A stretch of 40,820 bases of DNA from positions 1-40,820 of the forward strand of contig NZ_JNIW01000033.1 of the NCBI RefSeq assembly GCF_000701425.1, given 5' to 3'. The position numbers were made by a program, and so were the translations under genes. The notes under the pieces are model-generated. The model saw only the letters and a list, made by a program, of their open reading frames with translations, ran no database searches and was not told the DNA's origin. Source of the DNA: Deinococcus frigens DSM 12807 (GTDB lineage Bacteria; Deinococcota; Deinococci; Deinococcales; Deinococcaceae). Of the stretch, positions 21,353 through 30,003 are shown piece after piece. How positions within the stretch are numbered: position 1 is the stretch's first letter; each line of letters starts with the position of its first letter.

Positions 21353-22930
21353 ATGCAGCGGCCCGCCCACGCCACCGGCCTTTATGTCCAGTTCTCGCAG
21401 GAGCTTGATCTGCGCCAGAACGCCCGCCTGCACGCCTTTCACCGGGCGCTCCGGGCTGACTGGCTGACGGGCGTCACGGACCTCGGCCCCGCCTATGTCA
21501 ATCTGTTTGTCGAGTACGACGAGGCGCTGGTGTCCGGCGCGGCGGTGCGCGAATGGGTGGCGCGGCACCTGGCAAGTTTCGACGACTCTGCGGGCGCTGA
21601 GGGCAGGCTGATCGAACTCCCGGTGCGCTACGACGGCCCCGACTTGCCCGATGTGGCCGCGCGCACGGGCCTAAGCGAGGCCGGGGTAATCGGCCTGCAT
21701 TCGGGGTCCGATTATCACGTTTACGCGGTGGGCTTCACCCCCGGATTCCCCTTTCTGGGCGAGGTTCCCGAACCCCTTCGCCTGCCCCGCCGCTCCACCC
21801 CGCGCCCGGACGTCCCGTTTAACGCTGTTGCCGTCGCCAATGCCCAGACCTGCGTGTATCCGCTGCCGTCGCCAGGAGGTTGGAATTTGCTGGGCACGGC
21901 GCTGGACACCATCTATGACCCCAACCGCGCCGCGCCGTTCTTGATTGCGCCAGGGGACCGGGTGCGCTTCCGGCCCACGGAGGGTGAGACGCCGCCCCTT
22001 CCCGCCGTGCGCGAGACGTGGCCCGCCGAAGCCCGCCTGCCGGCCTTGCGGGTGGAAAGGCCCGGCCTGCTGGACCTGCTGATGGACGGCGGGCGGCTGG
22101 GGCAGGCGCATGTCGGGCTGGCCCGCAGCGGCCCGCTGGATACACGTTCGGCCCACTTCGCCAACGGGCTGGTGGGCAACGCGCCCGACGCGCCGCTGCT
22201 GGAACTCACGCTAAAGGGTCCGGTTCTGACCGCCCTGCGCGACGTAGTGGTGGGCGTGGCCGGATTTGGAATGCGCCCAGTGGGCCAGCCGATGCAACGG
22301 GGGTTCCGGCTGCGGGCAGGTGAGACGTTGCGCTTTAGCTCTGGCCAGACGGGCGCAAGGGCGTATCTGGCGGTGGCGGGCGGCTTTGCGGGTACGCCGT
22401 TCCTGGGCAGCAGCAGCACGGACCTGATTGGCCGGGTGGGGCGGCCCCTGCGGGCAGGCGACGTGCTGGGACTGGCCCGCGTGCAAAACGCCCTCCCCGG
22501 TTTCGCCAGTCTGCCGCTGAGTCTGCCCGCGCACATCACCCTGCGCCTGCTGCCGGGGCCACAAGCCTCGCGCGAAGCCCTGGAAGCGCTGGGCAGCGGC
22601 CCCTTCCGCGTGGCTGGCAGTGACCGCATGGGCCTGCGCCTGAGCGGCACCCACAGCAGCCAGCAGGTGCCGGGCGGTCAGGTCATCAGCGAGGCCACCC
22701 CGCCCGGCGCGGTGCAGGTCACGCCCGCCGGGGAGCCGATCCTCCTGCTGGCAGACCGGGGAAGGATCGGCGGCTACCACAAACCGGCAGTGGTCCACCC
22801 CCAGGATTTGCCGCTGGCGGCACAGTTGCGGCCCGGTCAGCTCGTTTCATTGCAACCTGATCTGTCCGGCACGCCGGAAGACTGGGCGCGTCGCTGGACT
22901 ATGTCGGCTGATCTTGACTGCACAAACTGA
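21353..22930 (+). CDS. pxpBC: Fused 5-oxoprolinase subunits B and C
   Basis: 525 residues combining two subunits that are often separate. Residues about 1-215 are PxpB (KipI-like): GFTPGFPFLGEVPEPLRLPRRSTPR, ANAQTCVYPLPSPGGWNLLGTA. After a linker near 215-230, the rest is PxpC (KipA-like; biotin-dependent carboxylase-related): LDLLMDGGRLGQAHVGLARSGPLD, then GSDRMGLRLSG and QVISEATPPGAVQVTPAGEPILLLADRG. The ATG directly abuts the pxpA stop. There is no intervening stop or frame change, so this is a genuine fusion. The SDR gene follows after 37 bp with its own GGAG. Fused B/C forms are known in the family; the same pair is sometimes named allophanate hydrolase subunits 1/2. Confidence 0.92.
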   Translation: MQRPAHATGLYVQFSQELDLRQNARLHAFHRALRADWLTGVTDLGPAYVNLFVEYDEALVSGAAVREWVARHLASFDDSAGAEGRLIELPVRYDGPDLPDVAARTGLSEAGVIGLHSGSDYHVYAVGFTPGFPFLGEVPEPLRLPRRSTPRPDVPFNAVAVANAQTCVYPLPSPGGWNLLGTALDTIYDPNRAAPFLIAPGDRVRFRPTEGETPPLPAVRETWPAEARLPALRVERPGLLDLLMDGGRLGQAHVGLARSGPLDTRSAHFANGLVGNAPDAPLLELTLKGPVLTALRDVVVGVAGFGMRPVGQPMQRGFRLRAGETLRFSSGQTGARAYLAVAGGFAGTPFLGSSSTDLIGRVGRPLRAGDVLGLARVQNALPGFASLPLSLPAHITLRLLPGPQASREALEALGSGPFRVAGSDRMGLRLSGTHSSQQVPGGQVISEATPPGAVQVTPAGEPILLLADRGRIGGYHKPAVVHPQDLPLAAQLRPGQLVSLQPDLSGTPEDWARRWTMSADLDCTN

Positions 22931-22967
22931 CTCTCAAACCCACTCAAACGCCCACAGGAGAAAAAGC

Positions 22968-23783
22968 ATGACCAACCCCCAGCGTTTTACAAACAAGACC
23001 GTCCTCATCACCGGCGCGGGCGGCGGCATCGGGCGGGCGGTGGCCCTGCGCTTCGCTGCCGAGGGCGCAAAGGTGGCCGTCAACGACATCAAAACCGACA
23101 TGGTGCAGGCGGTGGTGGACGAGATCACGGCGGCGGGCGGCGCTGCCCTGGCGGTGAGCGCCGACGTGTCCGACGCCGCGCAGGTGGACGCCATGTTCGC
23201 CCGTGTGGAGGCCGAATCCGGTTACGTAGACGTGCTGTACAACAACGCCGCTTTAATCGACACCACCCGGCACTTTCTGGAGGCGGACGAGGCATGGTGG
23301 GACCGCATCCAGAAGGTCAACCTGAAAAGTGTGTTTCTGTGTTCCCACCGGGCGGCCCGCATCATGGCGCGGCGGCGCAGGGGCGTGATTCTGACCACCT
23401 CTTCCGGCGGGGCCACACGCGCCCACCGGGGCAACGTGGCCTACGACGCCACGAAAGGCGGCATCGAGGCCATGACCCGCTCGATGGCGCTGGACCTCGC
23501 GCCCTATGGCGTGCGCGTGTGCGGCGTGGTGCCCGGTTTCATCAACACCTATGGCCTGACCGACAAGGAATTGCGCGAGCGCGAGAAGATCGTGCCGCTG
23601 GGCCGCTACGGCGTGGCCGAGGACATGACCGGGGCGGCGCTGTTCCTGGCCTCCGACGACGCCTCGTACATTACCGGGCAATTCATCAGCGTGGACGGCG
23701 GCGTGCTGGTGCAGCAGCGCAGCGCCAACGTGGACACCTATCCGGTGGCGGGGTTTCCCGTGATCGAGGCGGACCTGAAATGA
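22968..23783 (+). CDS. Short-chain dehydrogenase/reductase
   Basis: 271 residues, classical SDR. The cofactor-binding glycine motif TGAGGGIG is at residues 15-22, the NNA motif at 92-94, the catalytic Ser at 145 or 146, and Tyr159-x3-Lys163 in YDATKGG. Asp40 at the end of the second strand (AVNDIK) favours NAD(H) over NADP(H). The ATG at 22968 follows AGGAG; the longer in-frame start at 22914 overlaps pxpBC and lacks a site. Its stop overlaps the start of the next gene (ATGA at 23780-23783), so it works with an FAD-dependent amine/hydroxy-acid oxidoreductase. Substrate unknown. Confidence 0.92.
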   Translation: MTNPQRFTNKTVLITGAGGGIGRAVALRFAAEGAKVAVNDIKTDMVQAVVDEITAAGGAALAVSADVSDAAQVDAMFARVEAESGYVDVLYNNAALIDTTRHFLEADEAWWDRIQKVNLKSVFLCSHRAARIMARRRRGVILTTSSGGATRAHRGNVAYDATKGGIEAMTRSMALDLAPYGVRVCGVVPGFINTYGLTDKELREREKIVPLGRYGVAEDMTGAALFLASDDASYITGQFISVDGGVLVQQRSANVDTYPVAGFPVIEADLK

Positions 23784-24898
23784 CGCAAACCGCCGACATC
23801 ATCGTGATCGGGGCCGGGATCATCGGTGCGGCGAGTGCCTACCGGCTGGCGGGGCGCGGCCTGAATGTGGTGGTGCTGGACAGGGACCGCCCCGCCAGCG
23901 GCTCCACGGGCCGGAGCGTGGCCGGGGTGCGGGCGCAGTTCCACAACGAGACCAACATTTTGCTGTCGCGCGAGAGCATCGCCGAATACGCCGCCATGCC
24001 GCAGTCGGGGTACTGCGCCGAGGGCTACCTGATGCTGATTCCCGAATCTGGCTGGGCCGCACACCGGGAGGCGGTGACCCTGCAACAGAGCCTGGGCATC
24101 CCCTCCGTTGTCCTGACACCTACCGAGGCGCAGCGGTACGCCGATTTCGACAGCGCTGGCCTGGGCGGGTGCAGCTACTGTCCCACCGACGGCAAGGTGG
24201 ATGCCCACAGCCTCAACCACGAATACGTGCGCCTGGCGCGGGAAGCCGGGGCGCGGGTGGTGGTAGATACGCCCGTGACCGCCATCGAGAAAAGGGGCGA
24301 GGTCTGGCGGGTGAACACGCCTGGCGGCACATTCGAGGCCCCGCAACTCCTGAACGCTGCCGGGGCATGGTCCGGCGAGGTGGGGAGGCTGGCGGGTCTA
24401 CAAATCCCCGTTCAGCCCGCCCGCCGCATGGTCTTCAGCACCGGGCCGCTGAATCTGCCCCGCCCCGTCCCCATGACCTTTGACCTGACCAGCGGCGTCT
24501 ACCTGCGCTCGGAGGGTCAGCGCCTGATCTTCGGGCGGGCCGATCCCAGCGACACCGGCTGGAAGGAGGGCCTCAACTGGGACTGGCTGGAACCCACCCT
24601 GACCCTGGCGCTGGAGCGCTGGCCGTGGCTAGAAACGGCCTCTTTGGACCGCAAGGCCAGTTGGTGGGGCTACTACGAACTCACCCCGGACGGCTTTCCG
24701 GTGGTGGGCCGCATGCCGGGCGTGGGCGGCTGGCTCAACGCCTGCGGCTTTTCCGGCCACGGCGTGATGCAGGCCGCCGCCACGGGCCGCGTGATGGCGC
24801 AGATCGCCGTGGGCGAGACACCCTTTATTGATGTCTCGCCGCTGAGCATTGAGCGTTTTGCCGGGTCAGAGGTCAGGCGGCTGGATTTGCAGGTGTGA
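23780..24898 (+). CDS. FAD-dependent oxidoreductase of the DadA/sarcosine oxidase-like family
   Basis: 372 residues. The N-terminal dinucleotide fold is IIVIGAGIIGAASAYRLAGRGLNVVVLDRD, followed by SGSTGRSVAGVRAQFHNETN, typical of the DAO family (sarcosine, glycine, D-amino acid and related oxidases/dehydrogenases). The C-terminal FAD contact region is YELTPDGFPVVGRMPGVGGWLNACGFSGHGVMQAAATG. Length matches. The ATG overlaps the SDR stop by 4 bp. Only 12 bp separate its TGA from the convergent broken gene. The cluster with 5-oxoprolinase suggests amino-acid or cyclic imino-acid catabolism, but the substrate is not evident. Confidence 0.9.
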   Translation: MTQTADIIVIGAGIIGAASAYRLAGRGLNVVVLDRDRPASGSTGRSVAGVRAQFHNETNILLSRESIAEYAAMPQSGYCAEGYLMLIPESGWAAHREAVTLQQSLGIPSVVLTPTEAQRYADFDSAGLGGCSYCPTDGKVDAHSLNHEYVRLAREAGARVVVDTPVTAIEKRGEVWRVNTPGGTFEAPQLLNAAGAWSGEVGRLAGLQIPVQPARRMVFSTGPLNLPRPVPMTFDLTSGVYLRSEGQRLIFGRADPSDTGWKEGLNWDWLEPTLTLALERWPWLETASLDRKASWWGYYELTPDGFPVVGRMPGVGGWLNACGFSGHGVMQAAATGRVMAQIAVGETPFIDVSPLSIERFAGSEVRRLDLQV

Positions 24899-24910
24899 CA
24901 CTCGGCTGGC

Positions 24911-25514
24911 TCAGGGCTGCCTCGTGACCGTCTTAGGTGAAACGACGGTGTAGGCGTCCGGCCCAAAATGCCCACTGAGCTTGAGGATGAGCGCAGGAGT
25001 GAGGTGCTGCGCGTCCCATTTCTGAGTCTTGAACATACCTCGGTAAGGATCGAGGGCGAGTTGGAAATCATCGATGCTGGAGAAAAACTTGAAATTGCCA
25101 TCGTCGTTGTACGATCTAAATTCGACCCGCCCTGGCCTTGCCTGATTGATATTGCTTGTCAAAATGATGTTGCCGCTGTTCAGGAATTCGCCTCCTTGAG
25201 TCTTGGTGGACCAATATCCAAAAGTAGGAGTGATGAGGGCATAGATGCCGCCTGACTCGAATATGCCAGTGAATGCGATCTTTTCGGTGGCCCTATCTGG
25301 ATTCAGGGAATTCAGAATGGCTCCAGCATTGAGCTGCGGTCCAGAAAATCGGAGCGTGTATGAGTACAGGTCGTCGAGTACCCGCCAGTCGTTAGTTTCA
25401 ATGGCAATGCGAGTTTGCCCAGCGTAGATGGTGGGATTGTTCCAGCCACTCACACGGAGGTCAGCACCTGTGTTGAGGAGGCCACCGATCAGGCTGTCCG
25501 TTCGTAGGAACGTC
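24911..25514 (-). pseudogene. 3' part of the PadR-partner membrane protein gene, cut off by the IS element
   Basis: About 200 codons on the minus strand, continuous with the 5' part at 26651-27162 once the IS and one target copy are removed. The join reads QDGKTFLRTDSLIGGLL. This half is rich in Asn, Thr and beta-strand-like segments (NNPTIYAGQTRIAIETNDW, IILTSNINQARPGRVEFRSY) and would lie outside the membrane. Its own frame reaches back into the IS to 25636, giving a chimeric start that is probably not used. The sequence from about 25000 to 25500 is noticeably less GC-rich than neighbouring genes. Function unknown. Confidence 0.8.
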
Positions 25515-26650
25515 TTCTCTAGGGTACAAAAGTCGGGAGTAGACAGGAAAAGTCGGCTCCAGTACGGTGTTTTCTGCAATGAAAGACACCCAGAGCCGAC
25601 GCCCCCAGGATAACCTGTTTGACCTTCTGCACCCACACTTCGGTCTTGATCCCCGCAGGCTGGCCGTCCTCAGCGCACTGATCCTCGCCCTCATTGAGGC
25701 TCGAACCGTCGTCCTGTGGCAACTGCTGCCGATCATTCATCTGGATGGCAGCGAAAATACCGTCTACAAGAGGCTGAAACGCTTTCTTCAATTTGAGCTG
25801 GATCAGCTCTTGATCGCTCGCTTCGTCTTGTCCTTTCTCCAGGATCAGAAGCAGTTGCTTCTGATCCTGGATCGCACGAATTGGAAATGGGGCAAGCAAC
25901 ACCTCAATATTCTGATTTTGAGCGTCTCCTGGCGCACGTTTGCGCTTCCTATCGCGTGGGTGTTGCTGCCGCATGGTGGCAACAGCAACACGGCCACCCG
26001 AATTGCATTGGTCAAAAGTGTTCTTCCGCTTCTGGACGGCAAAAAGCTGTCCTTGCTGGCAGACCGTGAATTCATCGGGCAGGATTGGTTTCAGACTTTG
26101 AAGCGCTTCAAGATTGCGCCGTGTATCCGCTTGAAAGCGGATACGAGGGTGGGTGGCATGGAAGTGTGGGCCATCTTCAAAAAGCTTGAACTTGGCGAAT
26201 ACCGCTGCTGGCATCAACGCATGAAGATTTACGGCGTGAAATTGCGCGTGCTGGCTTGCAAAAACCATAAGGGTGACACGCTGTATCTGGCGTATCACGG
26301 ACGGGCAGAGCAGGCGATTAAGCGCTATGCCCTCAGGTGGGGGTGCGAAACGATGCATCAGGCGATGAAATCCAGAGGATTTCATTTGGAAGATAGCCGT
26401 GTGACCGACACTGGGCGGATGACTACCCTGTTCGGTGTGGTGGTTCTGGCCTTTGTGTGGTGCTGCCTGATTGGAGAGCAGGAGGAGAGCCGCGAACCGA
26501 CAGAAAAGTTGGCGCACGGCTATCCGCCCAAGAGCCTGTTCCGTCGAGGCTTAGATGCGTTACAGCGGGCATTGCGGGATTTGGGGTTTGGAAAAAGAAC
26601 GTCTGGGCCGAGCTTTATCCAGCTTCTTGCTGCTTTTGTACCCTAGAGAA
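25515..26650 (+). mobile_element. Complete IS4-family insertion sequence, 1136 bp
   Basis: Perfect 18-bp terminal inverted repeats: TTCTCTAGGGTACAAAAG at 25515-25532 and its reverse complement at 26633-26650. They are flanked by a 9-bp direct repeat AGGAACGTC at 25506-25514 and 26651-26659. A single transposase frame fills the interior, and its stop TAG lies within the right repeat. Both ends and the target duplication are intact, so the insertion is recent and the element may still be active. It sits within a gene next to padR. Confidence 0.95.
25579..26646 (+). CDS. IS4-family transposase
   Basis: 355 residues from the ATG at 25579 (a GTG 12 bp earlier is also in frame). It catalyses cut-and-paste transposition of the surrounding element. 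The DDE triad is visible as Asp98 ([11 protein letters not shown]), Asp162 (LLADREFIG) and Glu257. The glutamate lies in the IS4 signature Y-x2-R-x3-E-x6-K at Tyr250, Arg253, Glu257 and Lys264 ([15 protein letters not shown]). The C-terminal [12 protein letters not shown] also fits. Length is typical, with no frameshift, so it looks functional. Confidence 0.95.
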   Translation: MKDTQSRRPQDNLFDLLHPHFGLDPRRLAVLSALILALIEARTVVLWQLLPIIHLDGSENTVYKRLKRFLQFELDQLLIARFVLSFLQDQKQLLLILDRTNWKWGKQHLNILILSVSWRTFALPIAWVLLPHGGNSNTATRIALVKSVLPLLDGKKLSLLADREFIGQDWFQTLKRFKIAPCIRLKADTRVGGMEVWAIFKKLELGEYRCWHQRMKIYGVKLRVLACKNHKGDTLYLAYHGRAEQAIKRYALRWGCETMHQAMKSRGFHLEDSRVTDTGRMTTLFGVVVLAFVWCCLIGEQEESREPTEKLAHGYPPKSLFRRGLDALQRALRDLGFGKRTSGPSFIQLLAAFVP

Positions 26651-27162
26651 AGGAACGTCTTCCCGTCCTGAATCAAAGTGGTCCCCGGCCACTGGGCGGT
26701 ACTGAGCGGGAAGCTTGCCCTCGGCGCACCCGGAACGGTGACGGTGGCCTCGCTCGCCGGGCCGCTGATCTTGCCGCCCGCCTTCTGAACCGCTTCCTTC
26801 AACTGCTGGAAATCCAGATAGCTGGACGCCCCGGCATTCTCTGTATGTCCGTAAATGCTCCGCACCTGCGCCAGCCCCTGCGGCAGCGCCGAGAAGAGGG
26901 CGGTGGCCAGCAGCGCGCTCAGCACGCCCGCCTTGCCCAGCGCCGGAACCGTATGTACGTCCAGCATGCCCGCGCGAACCTGCACGGGTGCGCCGAGTTC
27001 GCGCAGCGTCTGACGCTCGGCCTCCTGCGGGTTCAGGCCCGCCAGCCGGAATTCCTGGCAGCGTTCGGCAATGTGGCCTTCCAACTCGGCCTGCAACTCG
27101 CGCCGCGCCCGGCCCCACAAGCCGCGCGTGGCCTGCCGCACGTACCGTTCTGTCCCTTTCAC
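26651..27162 (-). pseudogene. 5' part of a PadR-partner membrane protein gene, interrupted by the IS element
   Basis: The start is GTG at 27162, overlapping the padR stop as GTGA. Residues about 1-65 ([45 protein letters not shown]) resemble the small helical permease prefix/HAAS-type domain often encoded after padR. A single hydrophobic segment lies at about 78-100 ([21 protein letters not shown]), followed by an outer domain. The IS enters after KTFL. The undisturbed gene would be 1107 bp, 368 residues, in frame with 24911-25514. The native frame now runs into IS sequence and ends in a foreign tail of about 30 residues. Exact role unknown; co-regulation with PadR is likely. Confidence 0.82.
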
Positions 27163-27521
27163 TTCATGCCTCCGGCCCGGGTCCACAGCCTGCCCAACTG
27201 CTGCGTGAAGGTCTCGAATTCGGCGCGGCGGACGGCCAGCTCGCGTCCGCCACTCTCAGTCAGAGTGTAGGCCTTGACTGGGCTGCCGCTGCGTGGGCCA
27301 CTTCTGAATTCGCCCTGCACGAAACCCGCCTTCTCCAGCCGGTGCAGCGCCGGGTACAGGCTGCCCACCTTCAGGTCAAAATAGCCGTCGGTGGCGTCCT
27401 GGGCCAGTTTGCTGATCTCCAGGCCGTACTTGGGCGGTCCCTGGATGATGCTCAGCAGGATCAGGTCGAGGTGACCGCGCAGCAGATTGGCGTCGGGCGG
27501 GGTGGGTGGGGGCATAAACAT
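27159..27521 (-). CDS. PadR-family transcriptional regulator
   Basis: 120 residues, the short PadR type: winged helix with [29 protein letters not shown], then the DNA-recognition stretch [23 protein letters not shown] and the wing [16 protein letters not shown]. The C-terminal helix (about 88-117) would form the dimer. The ATG at 27521 has GGAGGT upstream; an internal ATG two codons later is possible. The stop overlaps the GTG of the partner gene, now broken by the IS. Its promoter holds a PadR-like inverted repeat ATGTAT...ATACAT, suggesting autoregulation. It is divergent to the tetR-family gene, with 138 bp between them. Confidence 0.92.
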   Translation of the reverse strand: MFMPPPTPPDANLLRGHLDLILLSIIQGPPKYGLEISKLAQDATDGYFDLKVGSLYPALHRLEKAGFVQGEFRSGPRSGSPVKAYTLTESGGRELAVRRAEFETFTQQLGRLWTRAGGMK

Positions 27522-27534
27522 GGGTGGACCTCCT

Positions 27535-27568
27535 ATGTATTGGATTCCTCTATCGCGTTCCTATACAT
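27535..27568 (-). promoter_or_regulatory. PadR-type operator candidate
   Basis: ATGTAT (27535-27540) and ATACAT (27563-27568) form a perfect inverted repeat with a 22-bp spacer in the padR promoter region. PadR proteins commonly recognise ATGT...ACAT dyads, though usually with a shorter spacer. The padR Shine-Dalgarno lies just downstream of it. Confidence 0.5.
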
Positions 27569-27618
27569 TGCTCCGGGAAGGTCTGGAATGTCAAGTCCCG
27601 TGCCTATGCGTAACCCTC

Positions 27619-27655
27619 TTCACGGTGCCGCCCCGAGTTCGTATAGTACAAACTC
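27619..27655 (+). promoter_or_regulatory. tetR promoter with an overlapping 21-bp operator-like dyad
   Basis: TTCACG at 27619-27624 and TATAGT at 27642-27647 are 17 bp apart. The -10 box lies inside the dyad GAGTT-N11-AACTC (27635-27655), whose inner bases GTA/TAC also match. Binding there would block the promoter, as expected for an autoregulated TetR repressor. Confidence 0.6.
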
Positions 27656-27659
27656 ACTT

Positions 27660-28253
27660 ATGGCCCGTCCCCGCACCATTACCGACGAACAGATCGTGGA
27701 GGCGGCCCGCGAGGTTTTTCTGGAACAGGGCTTCGCTGCCACCACCGCCGAGATCGCGCGCCGCGCTGGAATCTCGGAGGGCACGCTGTTCAAGCGCTAC
27801 GCCAGCAAGGAGGACCTGTTCGAGGCGGCGGTGGGCCTGCACGATTACGCCCACTGGCGCGCGGCCCTGCTGGCACGGCTGGGCCACGGCGAGGTCCGGC
27901 TGAATCTGGAACTGGCCTTTATGGAATTTCTGAAGGAGGCCGCCGCCATCATTCCCAACCTGATGACGGTCCTGTCACGCGGGCACGATCCCGAGCACAA
28001 CCGCATCCTGGAGCGGCTGGGCAACCCGGTGCGCCAGGACGCGGAGGTGCTGGCCCGCTACCTGCGCGCCGAACTGGGCCTGGGCCGGGTGCGCCCGCTG
28101 GACGCCGAGGTCACGGCCCTGACCATCCTGGGCGCACTGACCACCTACGTCCATCAGGAACACATGATGATTCAGACCGGGCGCGAACCGATGGACGCCG
28201 GGCGCTTCGTGCGCGGGCTGCTGGACCTGCTGTGGCCGGGGCTGGCCCCGTGA
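27660..28253 (+). CDS. TetR/AcrR-family transcriptional regulator
   Basis: 197 residues. The N-terminal TetR helix-turn-helix is clear at about 8-55: [51 protein letters not shown]. The rest is an all-helical ligand/dimerisation domain. The ATG at 27660 is 12 nt after the -10 box, so the leader is very short and has no Shine-Dalgarno. The gene precedes the four-gene RND efflux operon in the same direction. A half-site in its own promoter (TACAAACTC) recurs at the efflux promoter, so it probably represses both. The inducer is unknown. Confidence 0.93.
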   Translation: MARPRTITDEQIVEAAREVFLEQGFAATTAEIARRAGISEGTLFKRYASKEDLFEAAVGLHDYAHWRAALLARLGHGEVRLNLELAFMEFLKEAAAIIPNLMTVLSRGHDPEHNRILERLGNPVRQDAEVLARYLRAELGLGRVRPLDAEVTALTILGALTTYVHQEHMMIQTGREPMDAGRFVRGLLDLLWPGLAP

Positions 28254-28302
28254 TTGGCCCCGTGACCGCCGCGCGCCAAAGTTCCGGATCGCCCTCACCT
28301 TT

Positions 28303-28371
28303 GCAAGATGACCTGAACGGCGCCGAGGGTGTACCATCTTGCCCGAAAGTAAGTGGTCACTCTACAAACTC
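28303..28371 (+). promoter_or_regulatory. Efflux operon promoter with a shared TetR half-site
   Basis: TTGCCC at 28339-28344 and TACAAA at 28363-28368 (18-bp spacing) are the best promoter pair before the first efflux gene. TACAAACTC at 28363-28371 is identical to the right half of the dyad at the tetR promoter, and the identity extends with one mismatch through CTT. In addition an 8-bp inverted repeat GCAAGATG (28303-28310) / CATCTTGC (28335-28342) overlaps the -35 box and may bind a second regulator or end the tetR transcript. Confidence 0.5.
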
Positions 28372-28416
28372 CCTTTCGACGCTGACGCACTTCTCCCTTC
28401 TTCCGAGGTTCATTCC

Positions 28417-30003
28417 ATGACGCAACGTTTCCCCACGCTTTTTCTCTCGGCGCTGCTGGGCCTGGGGCTACTGGGCCAGGGCCACGCGCAGACCGCGCCG
28501 CCCGCGCCCACACCGCCCGCCCTGCAACAGACCTCCGCCGCCCCGGCCCAATTTCAGACCGCGCCACTGACGTTAAGTGATGTGCTGGCGCTGCTGCGGC
28601 AGTCGCCGGGCTGGCAGTCGGCGGACCTGAGCTACCGCGCCGCACAGCTTGCGCTTGCCAGCGCCCGCACCCGCGCGGGCCTGTCATTAACTGTGGGAGC
28701 CGACAGCAACCTGAGCCGGGTGCCCTGGGACACCGGCGAGTGGAAGGGCAGCGCCACCGTGAACATCGGGGCGTCCCTGAACGTGCTGCCGTGGTCCCCC
28801 GCGCGGGAGGCGGTCCGCAGCGCCGAGCGAGCGCTGGCGGCGGCGGCGGTGGACCTCCGCAACAGCCGCGCCACGCTGACCATCCAGGCCGCGCAGGCCT
28901 TTGCCGGGGCGCGCAGCGCCGTGACCGGGGTGGCCCTGGCCGACGCGCAACTGGCCCTGAGTACCCGGCTGCGGGCGGTAGCCGACGAGCAGCGCGCCCA
29001 GAACCTGATTACAGAAGAAGCGGTGCTGGAGCGGCAATCGGCGCTGGAATCGGCGGGGGCGGCGCGGGACAGGGCGGCGCGCGGCGTGAATCTGGCGGCG
29101 GCGCAACTGACCCGCGTACTGGGGCAGCCGCTGACCCTACCCACGGATCTGGGCGGTTTCGGCCCACTGCCCAACCTGACTCCCTCGGGGGATCTGAACA
29201 CGCTGCTGTCGCGCGCCCTGAGCGCCCGCCCGGAAATCGCCAGGGCCGAGGTCTCGCTGGCCGACGCGCAGGCTGCTCTGGCCACCGCGCAGCGCAACGC
29301 CCGCCTGCCGGATCTGAGCGCCAGCGTGCGCGCCGGGCAGCTCAGCGACGGCCAGGGCGGCTCCGGCAAGATCGTCAGCGCCAGCCTGAACTCTGGAACC
29401 GGCGTGCTGGGCGTGCAGGCCAGCCTTCCCCTGAAGGACACCGGCGAGATTCCCAGTGGGATCAGCCTGTCCCTGAGCGGCAGCTACACCCTGCTGGGCG
29501 GCGCGGCAGCCGGGGAACTGGCGCAGGCGGGTCAGGGGGTGCGACAGGCGGAACTGGGCCTGAGCAGCGCGCGGCAGGGCGTGGACCTCGATGTCCGCAC
29601 CCGCCTGTCGGACTATCAGGATCAGGTGGGCGGGCTGACCAGCCTGGGGACCGCGCTGACCCGTGCCCAGACCGCCCTGGCGAGCGCCCGCGCCCGCGTG
29701 GACGCCGGACTGGCCACACCGCTGGACGTCGATCAGGCCGCGCTGGGCGTGACGCAGGCGCAGAACGCCGTGGACGCGCAACAGGCGGCGGTAGAACTGG
29801 CCGCGCTGCAACTGCTCCAGGCCACCGGCGAGCTGGACCCAGTGTTGCTGGGTCAGCTTCCGGCCCTGCCCGCACCGCTCTCCCCCACTCCTGTCCAAAC
29901 TCCCGTCGGGGCACCGGCCCCCCCTGCTTCCACCCCCGAACCCACCCCACCCACCCCTGAATCCACCCCTGAACCCACCACCGTCCCCGGAGGCCAGCCA
30001 TGA
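28417..30003 (+). CDS. TolC-family outer membrane efflux protein (long form)
   Basis: 528 residues. A signal peptide is clear at about 1-25 ([17 protein letters not shown]), so the protein is exported. Two TolC-type repeats follow, with the usual long Ala/Gln/Leu-rich helices ([84 protein letters not shown]). It would form the outer membrane channel of the RND pump encoded downstream. Unusually, the last 40 residues are a Pro/Thr/Glu tail ([18 protein letters not shown]) that could stay in the periplasm or bind envelope polymers. The ATG at 28417 follows CCGAGG, a weak site. Its TGA overlaps the next ATG by 4 bp. Confidence 0.88.
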   Translation: MTQRFPTLFLSALLGLGLLGQGHAQTAPPAPTPPALQQTSAAPAQFQTAPLTLSDVLALLRQSPGWQSADLSYRAAQLALASARTRAGLSLTVGADSNLSRVPWDTGEWKGSATVNIGASLNVLPWSPAREAVRSAERALAAAAVDLRNSRATLTIQAAQAFAGARSAVTGVALADAQLALSTRLRAVADEQRAQNLITEEAVLERQSALESAGAARDRAARGVNLAAAQLTRVLGQPLTLPTDLGGFGPLPNLTPSGDLNTLLSRALSARPEIARAEVSLADAQAALATAQRNARLPDLSASVRAGQLSDGQGGSGKIVSASLNSGTGVLGVQASLPLKDTGEIPSGISLSLSGSYTLLGGAAAGELAQAGQGVRQAELGLSSARQGVDLDVRTRLSDYQDQVGGLTSLGTALTRAQTALASARARVDAGLATPLDVDQAALGVTQAQNAVDAQQAAVELAALQLLQATGELDPVLLGQLPALPAPLSPTPVQTPVGAPAPPASTPEPTPPTPESTPEPTTVPGGQP

